From the NCBI GenBank assembly GCA_016218575.1, contig JACRDN010000014.1, positions 1 to 64,000 of the forward strand: 64,000 nucleotides of DNA. The letters run 5' to 3'. How positions within the stretch are numbered: position 1 is the first letter of the stretch; every line of letters begins with the position of its first letter. Position numbers and translations under genes: made by a program. The stretch is from Elusimicrobiota bacterium (GTDB taxonomy: Bacteria; Elusimicrobiota; Elusimicrobia; UBA1565; UBA9628). The notes below the pieces were generated by a model, which saw only the letters and a list, made by a program, of their open reading frames with translations, did no database searches and was not told the origin of the DNA. Shown in pieces: positions 26,501 through 34,580 of the stretch.

Positions 26501-27037
26501 GAGGTCTACTCCAACACGGGCGGGCAGGCCTCCAAGGCCACGCCCCGCGGGGCGGTGGCGCGCTTCGCGGCTTCGGGGAAAAGCCTGCCGCGCAAGGACT
26601 TGGCTTTGGGAGCCGTGGCCATGGGAGGCGTCTACGTGGCCCGCGTGGCCATGGGTGCCAGCGACGTGCAGGCCGTCAAGGCCCTGGCCGAGGCCGAGGC
26701 CTACGAAGGGCCGGCCTTGGTCGTGGCCTATTGCCATTGCATCGCCCACGGCTACGACCTGTGCGAAGGCCTCTCCCAGCAGAAGCTCGCGGTGGAAAGC
26801 GGCCACTGGCCCCTGTTCAGGTTCAATCCCCGGCGCTCCGGGGCGCCGCCGCTTGCCCTTGATTCCCGCCTGGGCGGCGTTCCCCTGGAAAACTACCTCT
26901 ACCGGGAGGCCCGTTACCGCAGCCTCAAGGAAACGAATCCGGAGTTGGCCGCCCGGCTTCTGGAAGACGCCAAGGCCGACGTGAGGCGGCAGTGGAAGCT
27001 TCTAGAAGCCTTGGCCGGAGTTTTTACCGGGCCATGA
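23513..27037 (+). CDS. nifJ: Pyruvate:ferredoxin (flavodoxin) oxidoreductase
   Basis: Single-chain 1174-residue enzyme that oxidises pyruvate to acetyl-CoA and CO2 and reduces ferredoxin or flavodoxin; cytosolic, oxygen-sensitive. The N-terminal domain carries YPITPASPMGEW; the inserted ferredoxin domain has CIQCNKCALVCP at Cys687 and CTACRLCVAVCP at Cys744 for two 4Fe-4S clusters; CAGCGET at Cys817 begins the TPP domain with the proximal cluster, and GGDGWAYDIGYGG binds TPP-Mg. All domains are intact and the length is normal. It implies an anaerobic or fermentative lifestyle. Confidence 0.97.
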   Translation: MEAPECDAVDGNEAAGRIAYFLSELIAIYPITPASPMGEWSDQWSAEGRRNLWGAVPRVVEMQSEAGAAGVLHGALSAGALATTFTSSQGLLLMIPDMYKIAGELTPFVMHVAARAVATHALSIFGDHSDVMAARQTGFAMLASSSVQECADMAAISHAATLESRVPFLHFFDGFRTSHEIQKIALVSQEVLRALVSRECLLAHRARGLSPDRPSIRGTAQNPDVFFQSREGSNRYHQMAPSIVEGVMRRFASLTRRAYGLFEYVGHPKADRAVILMGSAAGAAEECVESLNRQGQKVGLLKARLYRPFSAESFLRVLPSSVYALAVLDRTKEPGSLGEPLFLDVLAALSESGRRKVKVIGGRYGLGSKEFTPAMAAAVFAELARPRPKPRFTVGIKDDVSHLSLACDPDFPNEEAGARSAVFFGLGSDGTVGANKTAVKIIARQTGLYVQAYFVYDSKKSGSLTVSHLRFGPRPIRSTFLVQSADFVACHQESFLERYDMLRLAAPGAVFLLNTSSPQKAWDILPLEVQRAILDKGLRFYAIDACAIARQAGLGGRINTVMQAAFFEISGILPGYKDRLKEGASKSYGSKDRGLVEKNIAAIEAASAGLCRVPVPPAPTAARRRAPPVDPRAPRFVREVIGPLIADQGDSLPVSRLPADGRFPVGTARWEKRSIAREIPVWDEGLCIQCNKCALVCPHAAIRVKAYPGEALAAPPEGFKSVPWKGREFAQPCLYSVQVSPEDCTACRLCVAVCPAKNRDASGAKALEMAALDSRTKARESRNFSYFLALPESEPPQPESVKGSQLREPLFEFSGACAGCGETPYLKLLTQLFGDRLLVANATGCSSIFGGNLPTTPWTVNKEGRGPAWSNSLFEDNAEFGLGMRLALDYRRGYAEGLLRSLSGAVDPGLAAELLAADQREAGGIQAQRGRLERLAQALQGMAGPAAQELLSVADGFARKSVWIVGGDGWAYDIGYGGLDHVLRSGANVKVLVLDTEVYSNTGGQASKATPRGAVARFAASGKSLPRKDLALGAVAMGGVYVARVAMGASDVQAVKALAEAEAYEGPALVVAYCHCIAHGYDLCEGLSQQKLAVESGHWPLFRFNPRRSGAPPLALDSRLGGVPLENYLYREARYRSLKETNPELAARLLEDAKADVRRQWKLLEALAGVFTGP

Positions 27038-27393
27038 AAGAGCGGGAGGCTCCGCTCCTAGGCGCGTCAGGCTGGAGCCGCATAAGGTCTTCGTGCAGTT
27101 CTAGGAGCTTGGGCAAATAGTCCGTGGGCAAGGGGGATGGGCCTCGGCTCATCCCCCGTTTGCGCCGGGGTGAATCGCTGCAGGCGATTTCCGGGATGGG
27201 CAGCACCATGCTTCTTTCGGCTAAAGTTGGACGTGGAACTCCTGCGGTTTCGAGGGGCGAGTGTCTTGTAACCAGAGCCTCTTGACAGAGCAAGGTTAGT
27301 GGTATACCCTCCTTAAGAGTGTCCCGATTTCAGGATTGCGGCATCCTCTCGTCGATAAAAGGACGTCTTATGCGGAAAGGCGGATAGGGATAA
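27038..27393 (+). other. Gap between nifJ and the autotransporter; weak promoter
   Basis: No convincing gene. A minus-strand open frame covers 27024-27293 but shows no family pattern and no ribosome site. TTGACA at 27282-27287 and TATACC at 27303-27308 could form a promoter for the autotransporter, though the 15-bp spacing is short. If used, it leaves an 80-base leader whose fold I do not recognise as a known riboswitch. Confidence 0.4.
27132..27157 (+). terminator. Strong hairpin downstream of nifJ
   Basis: GGGGGATGGGCC pairs with GGCTCATCCCCC, a 12-bp GC-rich stem with one G-U pair and a minimal loop. Only a short T run follows, so it is a hairpin of terminator type rather than a classic intrinsic terminator. 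Confidence 0.45.
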
Positions 27394-30300
27394 ATGAGAA
27401 AAATAAAGCATGGAATCGCCTCCGCCGCGCGATCTTTGAATTCCTTAAAAGATAGCCTCCGCGTCGCCTGCGCCTTGGCGGTTCTTTGCGAACAGGGCTT
27501 TGCCGCGACCTACACGGTCACCAGCAACAACGACGCCGGGGCCGGGTCCCTGCGCGACGCCGTCACCTCGGCCAACGCCGATCCCGGCAGCAGCATCAAC
27601 TTCAATCTCGGCGCCGGCCAGACCACCATCACCTTGGCCTCGAGCCTGCCCTCGATCACGGCCGGAGTCACCATAGACGGCTCAAACGGCGGCTCCCAGG
27701 TGACGGTGAGCGGCAATAACCTCTACCAGATATTCAACGTTGGTGCCGCCAACGTCGTCCTGCAGAACATGAGCGTGATCAACGGCGTCGCCCAAGGCGG
27801 CAACGGCTTGAGCAACGGGGCCGGCGGCGGGGGCGGCGGGGCTGGAATGGGAGGCGGGCTGTTCGTGGACAGCTCGGCCGGCGTCACTTTGTCCAACGTG
27901 ATCTTTACGGGCAACCAAGCCACGGGCGGCGCCGGCGGCGGCGGGACCAACACCAACGCGGTGGGAGGAAGCGGCGGTGCGGGAGGCGGGCCTCGGGGAG
28001 GGACCAACGGGAGTTCCGGCCCGGCCGGGGGCGGCAATAACACGGCGGGCACGAATAACGGGGGCGTTTCTTTCACCGGCGGCGGGGGCGGCGGCACCAA
28101 CACTTTCGGGGGCGGCGGGGCGGGTGCGGGCGGGGGCGGCGGGTTCGGGGCGGGCGGGGGCGGGGGCGGCAATGCCAACGGAAGCGGGGGCAATGGCGGC
28201 GCCGGAGGTTACGGCGGGGGTGGCGGGGGCGGCGGGTCCGGCTGGGCATCCCAGGGCTCCGGCGGGGCGGGGACGGGTGGTGGAGCCGGCGGCGGCGGAA
28301 GCGCTAACGGCATCATGGGCGGCCAGGACGGCGGCGGGGGCGGCGGCGGCGGCGGGGCGGGCCTTGGCGGCGCCATCTTCGTGCGCCCAGGCGGCATACT
28401 TTCCATTAGTGGCGGCAGCCAAATAGACGGCACCAACGCCGTGGGGGGCGGGGCCGGCGGCGGGGGCGGCCCTCAGGGCGCTGCGGGCGGTGCTGGGGGG
28501 ACGGCAAAGGGCTCGGGAATTTTCCTCGCGCAGAACTCCAACATCGTGTTCGCGCCGGGGGCGGGCGCCACCGTGACGGTCGGCGGCAATATCGAGGGCG
28601 ACGGCACCGACGACGGCATCCGCAAAAACGGGGCCGGCACGCTTTCTTTGACCGGCAACAACGCTTTCAGCGGCACGAGCATTTTGACCGCGGGAGTACT
28701 GTCCGTGGGCCACAACAACGCCTTGGGCAGCGCCATGCTCAACTTCGACGGAGGCTCCTTGAGAGCCGGCGCCAACGGGCTCACTCTCGTCAACAACATG
28801 AATCTCGGCCTTTCCGCGCCCGTAGACACCAACGGGAATAGCCTGACCCTGTCGGGCAATATCAGCGACATCCCGGGAGGAACGGGACTGGTCAAGAACG
28901 GGGCCGGGACCTTGACCTTGGCCGGAAACAACGTCTACAACGGCGGGACGACGATCAATGCCGGGACGTTAAGCATCAACAACTCGGGCAATATCGGAGG
29001 TGGGAACAAGTCCTTGACCTTTAACGGCGGCGCCTTGCTTACGACCGCGGCGAACTTCGCGGGAGACAACGACGTGCAGATCAACGGTGCGGGAGGCACG
29101 ATCCAGGTGAACGCCGGCAATTCGGCCTCCTTTAATGGCCGGTTCACGGGAGCCGGCGGGTTGTCCAAGTCCGGGGTCGGGACGGTGACCCTGACGAACC
29201 TCGCCAATAATTATTCGGGCGGGACGACGATCAACGCGGGCGTGCTCAGCATCTCCGGCGACACCAATCTCGGCAATGTCAACGGGGGAGTGACTTTCAA
29301 CGGCGGCACTTTGCAGGTCCTCACCGGCAACGGCACGCTGGTCTCCAACCGCGGCGTGACCATCAACGCGGGGGGAGCGACCATAGACACCCGAGGCGGG
29401 TCATTGGTCCTCTCCGGGCCCATAGGGGGGGCCGGAGGCTTGACCTACAACGACACTGCCTGCCCCGGCTGCGGCAGCTTCGAGCTCTCGGGCAACAACG
29501 CCTATGGCGGCGGGACGACGATCACGAGCGGGGTCCTCAAGATTTCCTCCGACGCCAACCTCGGCAACGCCGCGGGCGGCGTGACCTTGACCAATGCGGG
29601 AACTTTGCAGGCTTTGGGAACGTTCTCCTCGGGCCGCGGCATCACGTTGAACGGAGGAGGCACCTTGCACGCGGGCAGCGGGGCCACCGTGGCGACCTAT
29701 AATGGGATCGTGAGCGGCAATGGGGGGCTTACCATCATTAACGACCCGGCCGGCGGCGGCCAGGTCGCCTTGACCGGGAACAACACCTATACCGGCGGCA
29801 CCACCATCAACACCGGCTCCCTGGGGATTATCAGCGACTTGAACCTCGGCGATGGGGTCGGGGGCATTAGCTTCGGAACGATTGGGGCCACTCTCACGGC
29901 CAACGCCAACATCAATTCCGCCCGGGCCATCAATTTGGTCGGCGGCGGCACTTTCAATTCCCACGGCAACAAGGCCACCTTCTCGGGCATGATCTCGGGA
30001 AGCAATGGCCTGAGCATCCAAGATGACCTCGGGGGCGGCAGGGTCACTTTGAGCGGGAGTAACTCCTACACGGGCGGCACCAATATCATGGGCGGGGCGA
30101 CTCTGGCCGTCACGAGCAACGCCAACATGGGAGCCGTCGGCGCCGGCAACGGCCTCAACATATCGGGCGGGGGCACTTTGCGCACGGACGCGGGATTCTC
30201 CAGCGGAAGAGGCATCACCTTGCTGGGGGGGCAGGGGACCATCGAGCTGCGGGGATTCTCGTCGAATTTCTCGGGGTCCATCAAGGGCATCGGGGCCTTG

Positions 30301-32928
30301 AACGTCAACGACAATGTGGGCGGGGGAGCCCTTAACCTGAGCGGCGGCGGCAACAACACCTACTCGGGCGGGACCTTCATCAATTCAGGGGCGACTTTGG
30401 CGATCGGCAGCGACGGCAACCTCGGCTCGGGGAACCTGACCTTCAATGGGGGGACCCTCCGGACCCTGACCGGGGCCGGGTCCATCACGACCAACCGGGG
30501 CATGGTTATCAACGGAGCCGGCGGGACCATAGACACCAGCGGGGGCCGCTACATCATCAACAGCGTGATCGGCGGGACCGGGGTCCTGACCTTGAACGAC
30601 AAGGCCGGCGGCGCCGGCTCCTTGTTCCTTAATGGGGCCAACACCTATTCCGGCGGGACCACGATCAGCTCCGGCAAGCTTAACATCACCAACGACAACA
30701 ACCTCGGCGCTTTGAGCGGCGGGATCACCTTCAACGGCGGCACCTTGATCACGGGCGCTGGAATCCTCACTAACCGTGCCGTCACTCTCAATGGGGGGGG
30801 AGGCATCATAGACGCACTGGGATCGGTTTCTACGTTCTCCGGCGTGGTTTCCGGAAGCGGGCCCCTGACCATAGTTGATACCACGGGCAATGGGGGCATC
30901 ACCCTCTCCGGCAATAACACTTACAGCGGAGGGACGGTCATAGACGACGGCATCTTGAACATCTCGAGCGACGGAAACCTGGGCAATGCAGCGGGGGCGG
31001 TGACCCTGATCAACGATGGCGAGTTGACCATCTCCCAGGACGTTACTTCGTCGCGAAATATCATTCTCAACGCTGGAGGCAGCTTGAACACGGCTGGAAC
31101 CAAGATCGGCACTTTCTCGGGCATGATCAGCGGCAACGGGGGGCTGGAAGTCGAGAATCTCGACGGAGGCACCGGCGGCATCATACTGACCGGGAACAAC
31201 AGCTATACCGGAGGCACGACGATCGACTCGGGATTTCTCGCGGTCGCAAGCGACTCGAGCCTTGGCGACGCCGCGGGTGGCGTCACAATTGGAGACAAGA
31301 CCAGCGCCCTTAGGTTCACCTCCGGCGTCACCTCCGCCCGCGATATAAGCCTCGGCGCGGGCGGCACTCTCGACTACACGGCGGGGAACACGACCTTGTC
31401 TGGAACGATCAGCGGCGCTGGCGGCCTGTTCGTCAAGAACACCGGAGCCGCCGGGGCCTTGGCTCTGACCGGGGCCAACACTTACACGGGGGGAACCAGC
31501 GTTGATGGAGCCATTTTAGCCGTGAACAGCAACGTGGCTCTGGGAAATCTGGCCGGTGACATTACTTTGAAGAATAACGGCAGACTCAAGACAACGGGTG
31601 GAGACGTGTCTGCCAGCCGTGCCGTGACTCTAGCCTCGGGCGGGATATTGGACCAGAACGGCGGGGTCTTCTCTTTCAGCGGCATTATCGGCGGCGGCGG
31701 GGGCCTGGCCATCAGCAATTCCGGGAGCGGCGGCCGGGTCGCATTAAGCGGAAGCAACACCTTTACTGGCGGGGTGACCCTCAACAACGGGGCCACGCTT
31801 GCGGTCTTGGACGACGCCAATTTTGGGGCCGTCGGGGCCGCGAACAAGGTCACCGCCAACGGCGGAACTTTGCAGGCCTTGGCGGACCTCGTCTCGTCCC
31901 GCGGCATGGTCCTCAACGCGGCGCTGCCCTTAGACACCAACGGCTTCAACGCCACCTTGTCCGGCGTCCTGAGCGGGGCCGGGGCCTTGAACAAGATCGG
32001 CAGCGGAACCTTGACCCTTTCTGGGGCCAACACCTACGCGGGCGCGACCACGGTCGGGGCGGGGACCCTCGAGATCGGGCGCAATAACGCCCTGCCGGTC
32101 ACAGCGCTCAGCGTCGCCTCGGGGGCGACCCTGCGTACCAGGAATTTCGACCAGGCTTTGGCGTCCTTGATCAATAACGGCACCATCAACGCCGGGAGCA
32201 GCGCCATCACGGTGACGGGCAACCACTCCGGGTCCGGAACCTTGAACCTAATCCTGCAGAGCGGGTTTACCAATCTTACCGTGGGCGGCACCGCCGCGCT
32301 TGCCAACGAGACCTTGAACCCCAGCGTGGCCGCCGTTCCCGAGCCCGGGCAGTCGTTCACCGTGATCACGGCGGGGGCTATCAACGGGAAGTTCGCCGCG
32401 ATCAATAATCCCGCCGGGATCTACCTCGTCCCGCACTACTCCTCGACCGATCTCATCCTGTTCGTGGCGGTTCCCTCCTTCAGCACGCTTTCCGGGGATG
32501 CCACGCAGAATTCCGTGGGCGCGGCCCTCGACTCCCTGCGCTCTGAGGGGAGCGGCGGCGACGCGGAGACGGTGGTCAACGCGATCAACACCTTGACCAC
32601 CCCCCAGGCCAAGGAGGCGCTCAAGCAGGTGAGCGGAAGCTCCAACGCCTCTGCCATCGGCTCGACCGGCCCGACTTTCTCGACCTTGGTGTCGGGCTTT
32701 GCGGGGGGAGGCGGGGCTCTGGCCATGCGCTCCAACGACTTGCGCAACGACGAGTCGGAGGTCGAGAGGGTGGCTTATTACAAGGTCACCGGCGATTCCT
32801 TCTCTCCCGGAGGCCCCTTGCTGGCGGCGGCGGGTGGCAGCGACATGGGAGGGCTCAATTTGGGAGACCCGACCGGCCAGCAGTCCCCGTGGGGCTTTCC
32901 GCGGGATACGTGCACGGCAAATCGGTGA
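27394..32928 (+). CDS. Giant autotransporter passenger (PATR repeats, Gly-rich)
   Basis: 1844 residues. A long N-terminal signal (cut near GFAA) leads into TYTVTSNNDAGAGSLRDAV, the usual start of a right-handed beta helix. Residues about 140-360 are extremely Gly-rich. About 13 passenger-associated repeats follow, each built on LTLSGNNTYTGGTTI and spaced roughly 75-85 residues. The C-terminal linker (ALDSLRSEGSGGD) is that of type Va autotransporters. The frame ends at SPWGFPRDT and stop, just where a beta barrel should begin; the barrel is in another frame (32889-33587). So as written the passenger could not be anchored. It is a surface or adhesin-like protein by family. Confidence 0.85.
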   Translation: MRKIKHGIASAARSLNSLKDSLRVACALAVLCEQGFAATYTVTSNNDAGAGSLRDAVTSANADPGSSINFNLGAGQTTITLASSLPSITAGVTIDGSNGGSQVTVSGNNLYQIFNVGAANVVLQNMSVINGVAQGGNGLSNGAGGGGGGAGMGGGLFVDSSAGVTLSNVIFTGNQATGGAGGGGTNTNAVGGSGGAGGGPRGGTNGSSGPAGGGNNTAGTNNGGVSFTGGGGGGTNTFGGGGAGAGGGGGFGAGGGGGGNANGSGGNGGAGGYGGGGGGGGSGWASQGSGGAGTGGGAGGGGSANGIMGGQDGGGGGGGGGAGLGGAIFVRPGGILSISGGSQIDGTNAVGGGAGGGGGPQGAAGGAGGTAKGSGIFLAQNSNIVFAPGAGATVTVGGNIEGDGTDDGIRKNGAGTLSLTGNNAFSGTSILTAGVLSVGHNNALGSAMLNFDGGSLRAGANGLTLVNNMNLGLSAPVDTNGNSLTLSGNISDIPGGTGLVKNGAGTLTLAGNNVYNGGTTINAGTLSINNSGNIGGGNKSLTFNGGALLTTAANFAGDNDVQINGAGGTIQVNAGNSASFNGRFTGAGGLSKSGVGTVTLTNLANNYSGGTTINAGVLSISGDTNLGNVNGGVTFNGGTLQVLTGNGTLVSNRGVTINAGGATIDTRGGSLVLSGPIGGAGGLTYNDTACPGCGSFELSGNNAYGGGTTITSGVLKISSDANLGNAAGGVTLTNAGTLQALGTFSSGRGITLNGGGTLHAGSGATVATYNGIVSGNGGLTIINDPAGGGQVALTGNNTYTGGTTINTGSLGIISDLNLGDGVGGISFGTIGATLTANANINSARAINLVGGGTFNSHGNKATFSGMISGSNGLSIQDDLGGGRVTLSGSNSYTGGTNIMGGATLAVTSNANMGAVGAGNGLNISGGGTLRTDAGFSSGRGITLLGGQGTIELRGFSSNFSGSIKGIGALNVNDNVGGGALNLSGGGNNTYSGGTFINSGATLAIGSDGNLGSGNLTFNGGTLRTLTGAGSITTNRGMVINGAGGTIDTSGGRYIINSVIGGTGVLTLNDKAGGAGSLFLNGANTYSGGTTISSGKLNITNDNNLGALSGGITFNGGTLITGAGILTNRAVTLNGGGGIIDALGSVSTFSGVVSGSGPLTIVDTTGNGGITLSGNNTYSGGTVIDDGILNISSDGNLGNAAGAVTLINDGELTISQDVTSSRNIILNAGGSLNTAGTKIGTFSGMISGNGGLEVENLDGGTGGIILTGNNSYTGGTTIDSGFLAVASDSSLGDAAGGVTIGDKTSALRFTSGVTSARDISLGAGGTLDYTAGNTTLSGTISGAGGLFVKNTGAAGALALTGANTYTGGTSVDGAILAVNSNVALGNLAGDITLKNNGRLKTTGGDVSASRAVTLASGGILDQNGGVFSFSGIIGGGGGLAISNSGSGGRVALSGSNTFTGGVTLNNGATLAVLDDANFGAVGAANKVTANGGTLQALADLVSSRGMVLNAALPLDTNGFNATLSGVLSGAGALNKIGSGTLTLSGANTYAGATTVGAGTLEIGRNNALPVTALSVASGATLRTRNFDQALASLINNGTINAGSSAITVTGNHSGSGTLNLILQSGFTNLTVGGTAALANETLNPSVAAVPEPGQSFTVITAGAINGKFAAINNPAGIYLVPHYSSTDLILFVAVPSFSTLSGDATQNSVGAALDSLRSEGSGGDAETVVNAINTLTTPQAKEALKQVSGSSNASAIGSTGPTFSTLVSGFAGGGGALAMRSNDLRNDESEVERVAYYKVTGDSFSPGGPLLAAAGGSDMGGLNLGDPTGQQSPWGFPRDTCTANR

Positions 32929-33587
32929 TAAACGGGGGAGGGGGAGACGTCGTCAGCAAGAGTCTGCGCTACGGCTTCTACGGCGTGTCCGGCAAGGGGG
33001 ATTTTTACGCCAACCTGTACCTGGGAGGCGCGGAGGACTTCTTCGACTCCAGCCGCAACATAGAGTTTCCCGGGATTTCCAGGACCGCCACGAGCTCGAC
33101 AGGGGGCCGGGAGCTTAACGTGGATTCCCAGGTGGGCTACGACCTCAAGAAAGACGCCTACACTTTGACGCCCTTCGCGGGGCTCGCCTACGATCATTTG
33201 ACGGTGGATCCCTACACCGAGAGCGGGGCGGGGACCCTGAACCTCAGCGTCAATACCCAGCAGGCCGACTCGCTTAGATCCACCGTGGGGACCAAGCTTG
33301 CCTGTAAAATCCAGTCCTCGGCTCGCGTTTGGACGCCCTATTTGAGCCTGGGCTGGCAGCACGAGTACCACAATCAATCGCGTGCCGTCGACGCCCAGCT
33401 CAACTCGGGGGTGGGCAGCGCCTTCTCCTCCCAGACCGCCAAGGTGGACCGCGACGCGACCTTGGTCGGCGCGGGGCTTTCCACGAGCCTTTCCTCGAAC
33501 ATCGTCGCCAAGCTCATCTACGCCGGCGACCTGCGCTCGAACTTCGCCAATCACACCTTGAATGCCGAGCTGCGGTTCAAGTTCTAG
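32889..33587 (+). pseudogene. Out-of-frame autotransporter beta-barrel domain
   Basis: 232 codons from a GTG, starting VGLSAGYVHGKS and ending ELRFKF with the terminal aromatic residue expected of barrel proteins. This is a PF03797-like translocator missing its first strands. It is shifted one frame relative to the passenger. The passenger stops matching at SPWG, where barrels normally continue for some 40-50 residues before the GLSAGY strand. A deletion between two GTGGGG-like stretches would produce both the loss and the frameshift. No ribosome site supports separate translation. Confidence 0.72.
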
Positions 33588-34146
33588 CGCCTAACCTTCG
33601 GAACATTCTCGCGTAATCCTGGACCTGGAAATGGGCATTGAGCCCGCTCGGATTGGGGAAGACCCAAAGGCGTATGCGTCCGATCCGCTCCTTTTGCAGG
33701 CCGAGGCGGGCTTGCGGACGGTCGAAGGCGTCCCGGTACAGGCCCAGGCCGAGGAACGCCACCTGCCGCGGCTTGTAGCGCAGGAGCTTTCGCTCAAGCC
33801 TCTTGGCGCCCCGGCGCAGTTCCTGGCGCGTGAGCTCAGAGGCCGCCGCCGTGGCGCGGCCGACGATGTTGGTGATGCCCAGATTGGACTCGGGCAGTCT
33901 CCGGGAATCGCAGGGGGTCAGGGGCCGGCGCAGGAGGCCCGAGGCGTTGAGCGCGGGCCAGAATCGGTTGCCCGGCCGTCCGAAATGATGGCCGATGGCC
34001 GCCGTGTAGAGGCCCGGGTTGATCCCGACGAAGAGCACGTCCAGCCCCGGTCGGATGACGTCCTTGACGGTCTTAAACCTGGCGGCTTCCAATTCCGCCC
34101 GAGTGGGGGCGCAGCGCGCCTTTCGTCCCGCGCGGCGCGAGATCAC
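33577..34146 (-). CDS. mug: Mismatch-specific uracil/thymine DNA glycosylase (Mug/TDG)
   Basis: 189-residue glycosylase removing U or T from G mismatches. The active-site motif is FVGINPGLYTAAIGHHF with the catalytic Asn in GINPG; the second motif is FPNPSGLNAHF. FGRPGNRFWPALNASGL is the family's substrate loop. It starts at GTG 34146, overlapping the upstream receiver gene stop as GTGA, so it is the third gene of a kinase-regulator-glycosylase operon. The 3' end overlaps the autotransporter barrel by 11 bp. Confidence 0.9.
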   Translation of the reverse strand: MISRRAGRKARCAPTRAELEAARFKTVKDVIRPGLDVLFVGINPGLYTAAIGHHFGRPGNRFWPALNASGLLRRPLTPCDSRRLPESNLGITNIVGRATAAASELTRQELRRGAKRLERKLLRYKPRQVAFLGLGLYRDAFDRPQARLGLQKERIGRIRLWVFPNPSGLNAHFQVQDYARMFRRLGART

Positions 34147-34580
34147 GGCTGGTCACTGGGAAGAAGCAGCCTTCCTATTTCACGAACCATGGCCGCGCAA
34201 TCGTCGGGGCGGATCGGCTTTTGTAGGTGAACCATGGCCCCCAGTTTTCTCACGGCGTCGCGTTCTTGCTGTATATAAGATGATGAAAGAACCGCGACTT
34301 TCACTTTGCCAAGCCCCGCTCCCCATTCCTGATTCAGGCGCTCCAAGAGCTGGAGGCCGTCGATCCGGGGCAGATTTATGTCCAGGATGATCAACAAAGG
34401 CTTTTTGCTCGCCTCACGAGAGGCATAGGCTCCAGTACCCAGAAGATAATCCAACGCCTCCACTCCGTCTCGCGCCACCACGACTTCGTAGGGATCGAGC
34501 AGGTCTTCCAGCGCCATCTGGGTCAAGCGAGCATCGTCCTCGTCATCCTCCACCAGAAGCACCACGTTCTTGTCGTTCAT
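34143..34580 (-). CDS. Single-domain response regulator (Rcp1-like)
   Basis: 145-residue receiver with VEDDEDDARLTQMAL, the phospho-acceptor Asp in IILDINLPRIDGLQLL, switch Ser in AVLSSS and Lys in LQKPIRP. The extra loop before the Asp (LLGTGAYASREASKKP) is typical of the Rcp1 group that works with phytochrome-like kinases. It overlaps the kinase by 4 bp and the mug gene by 4 bp. Confidence 0.92.
   Translation of the reverse strand: MNDKNVVLLVEDDEDDARLTQMALEDLLDPYEVVVARDGVEALDYLLGTGAYASREASKKPLLIILDINLPRIDGLQLLERLNQEWGAGLGKVKVAVLSSSYIQQERDAVRKLGAMVHLQKPIRPDDCAAMVREIGRLLLPSDQP

Noticed and set aside
27024-27293. 89-codon minus-strand frame after nifJ
   Set aside because: No ribosome site, no family pattern, overlaps nifJ's end and a strong hairpin.
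27682-28713. Long minus-strand frames across the autotransporter
   Set aside because: Shadows caused by the GC-rich Gly codons; Pro/Ala-rich, no family pattern and no ribosome sites.
28600-32100. Regular repeats that could suggest a CRISPR array or tandem DNA repeats
   Set aside because: The repeat is at protein level (PATR units of varied DNA sequence); there are no constant direct repeats with uniform spacers. No CRISPR was seen in the window.
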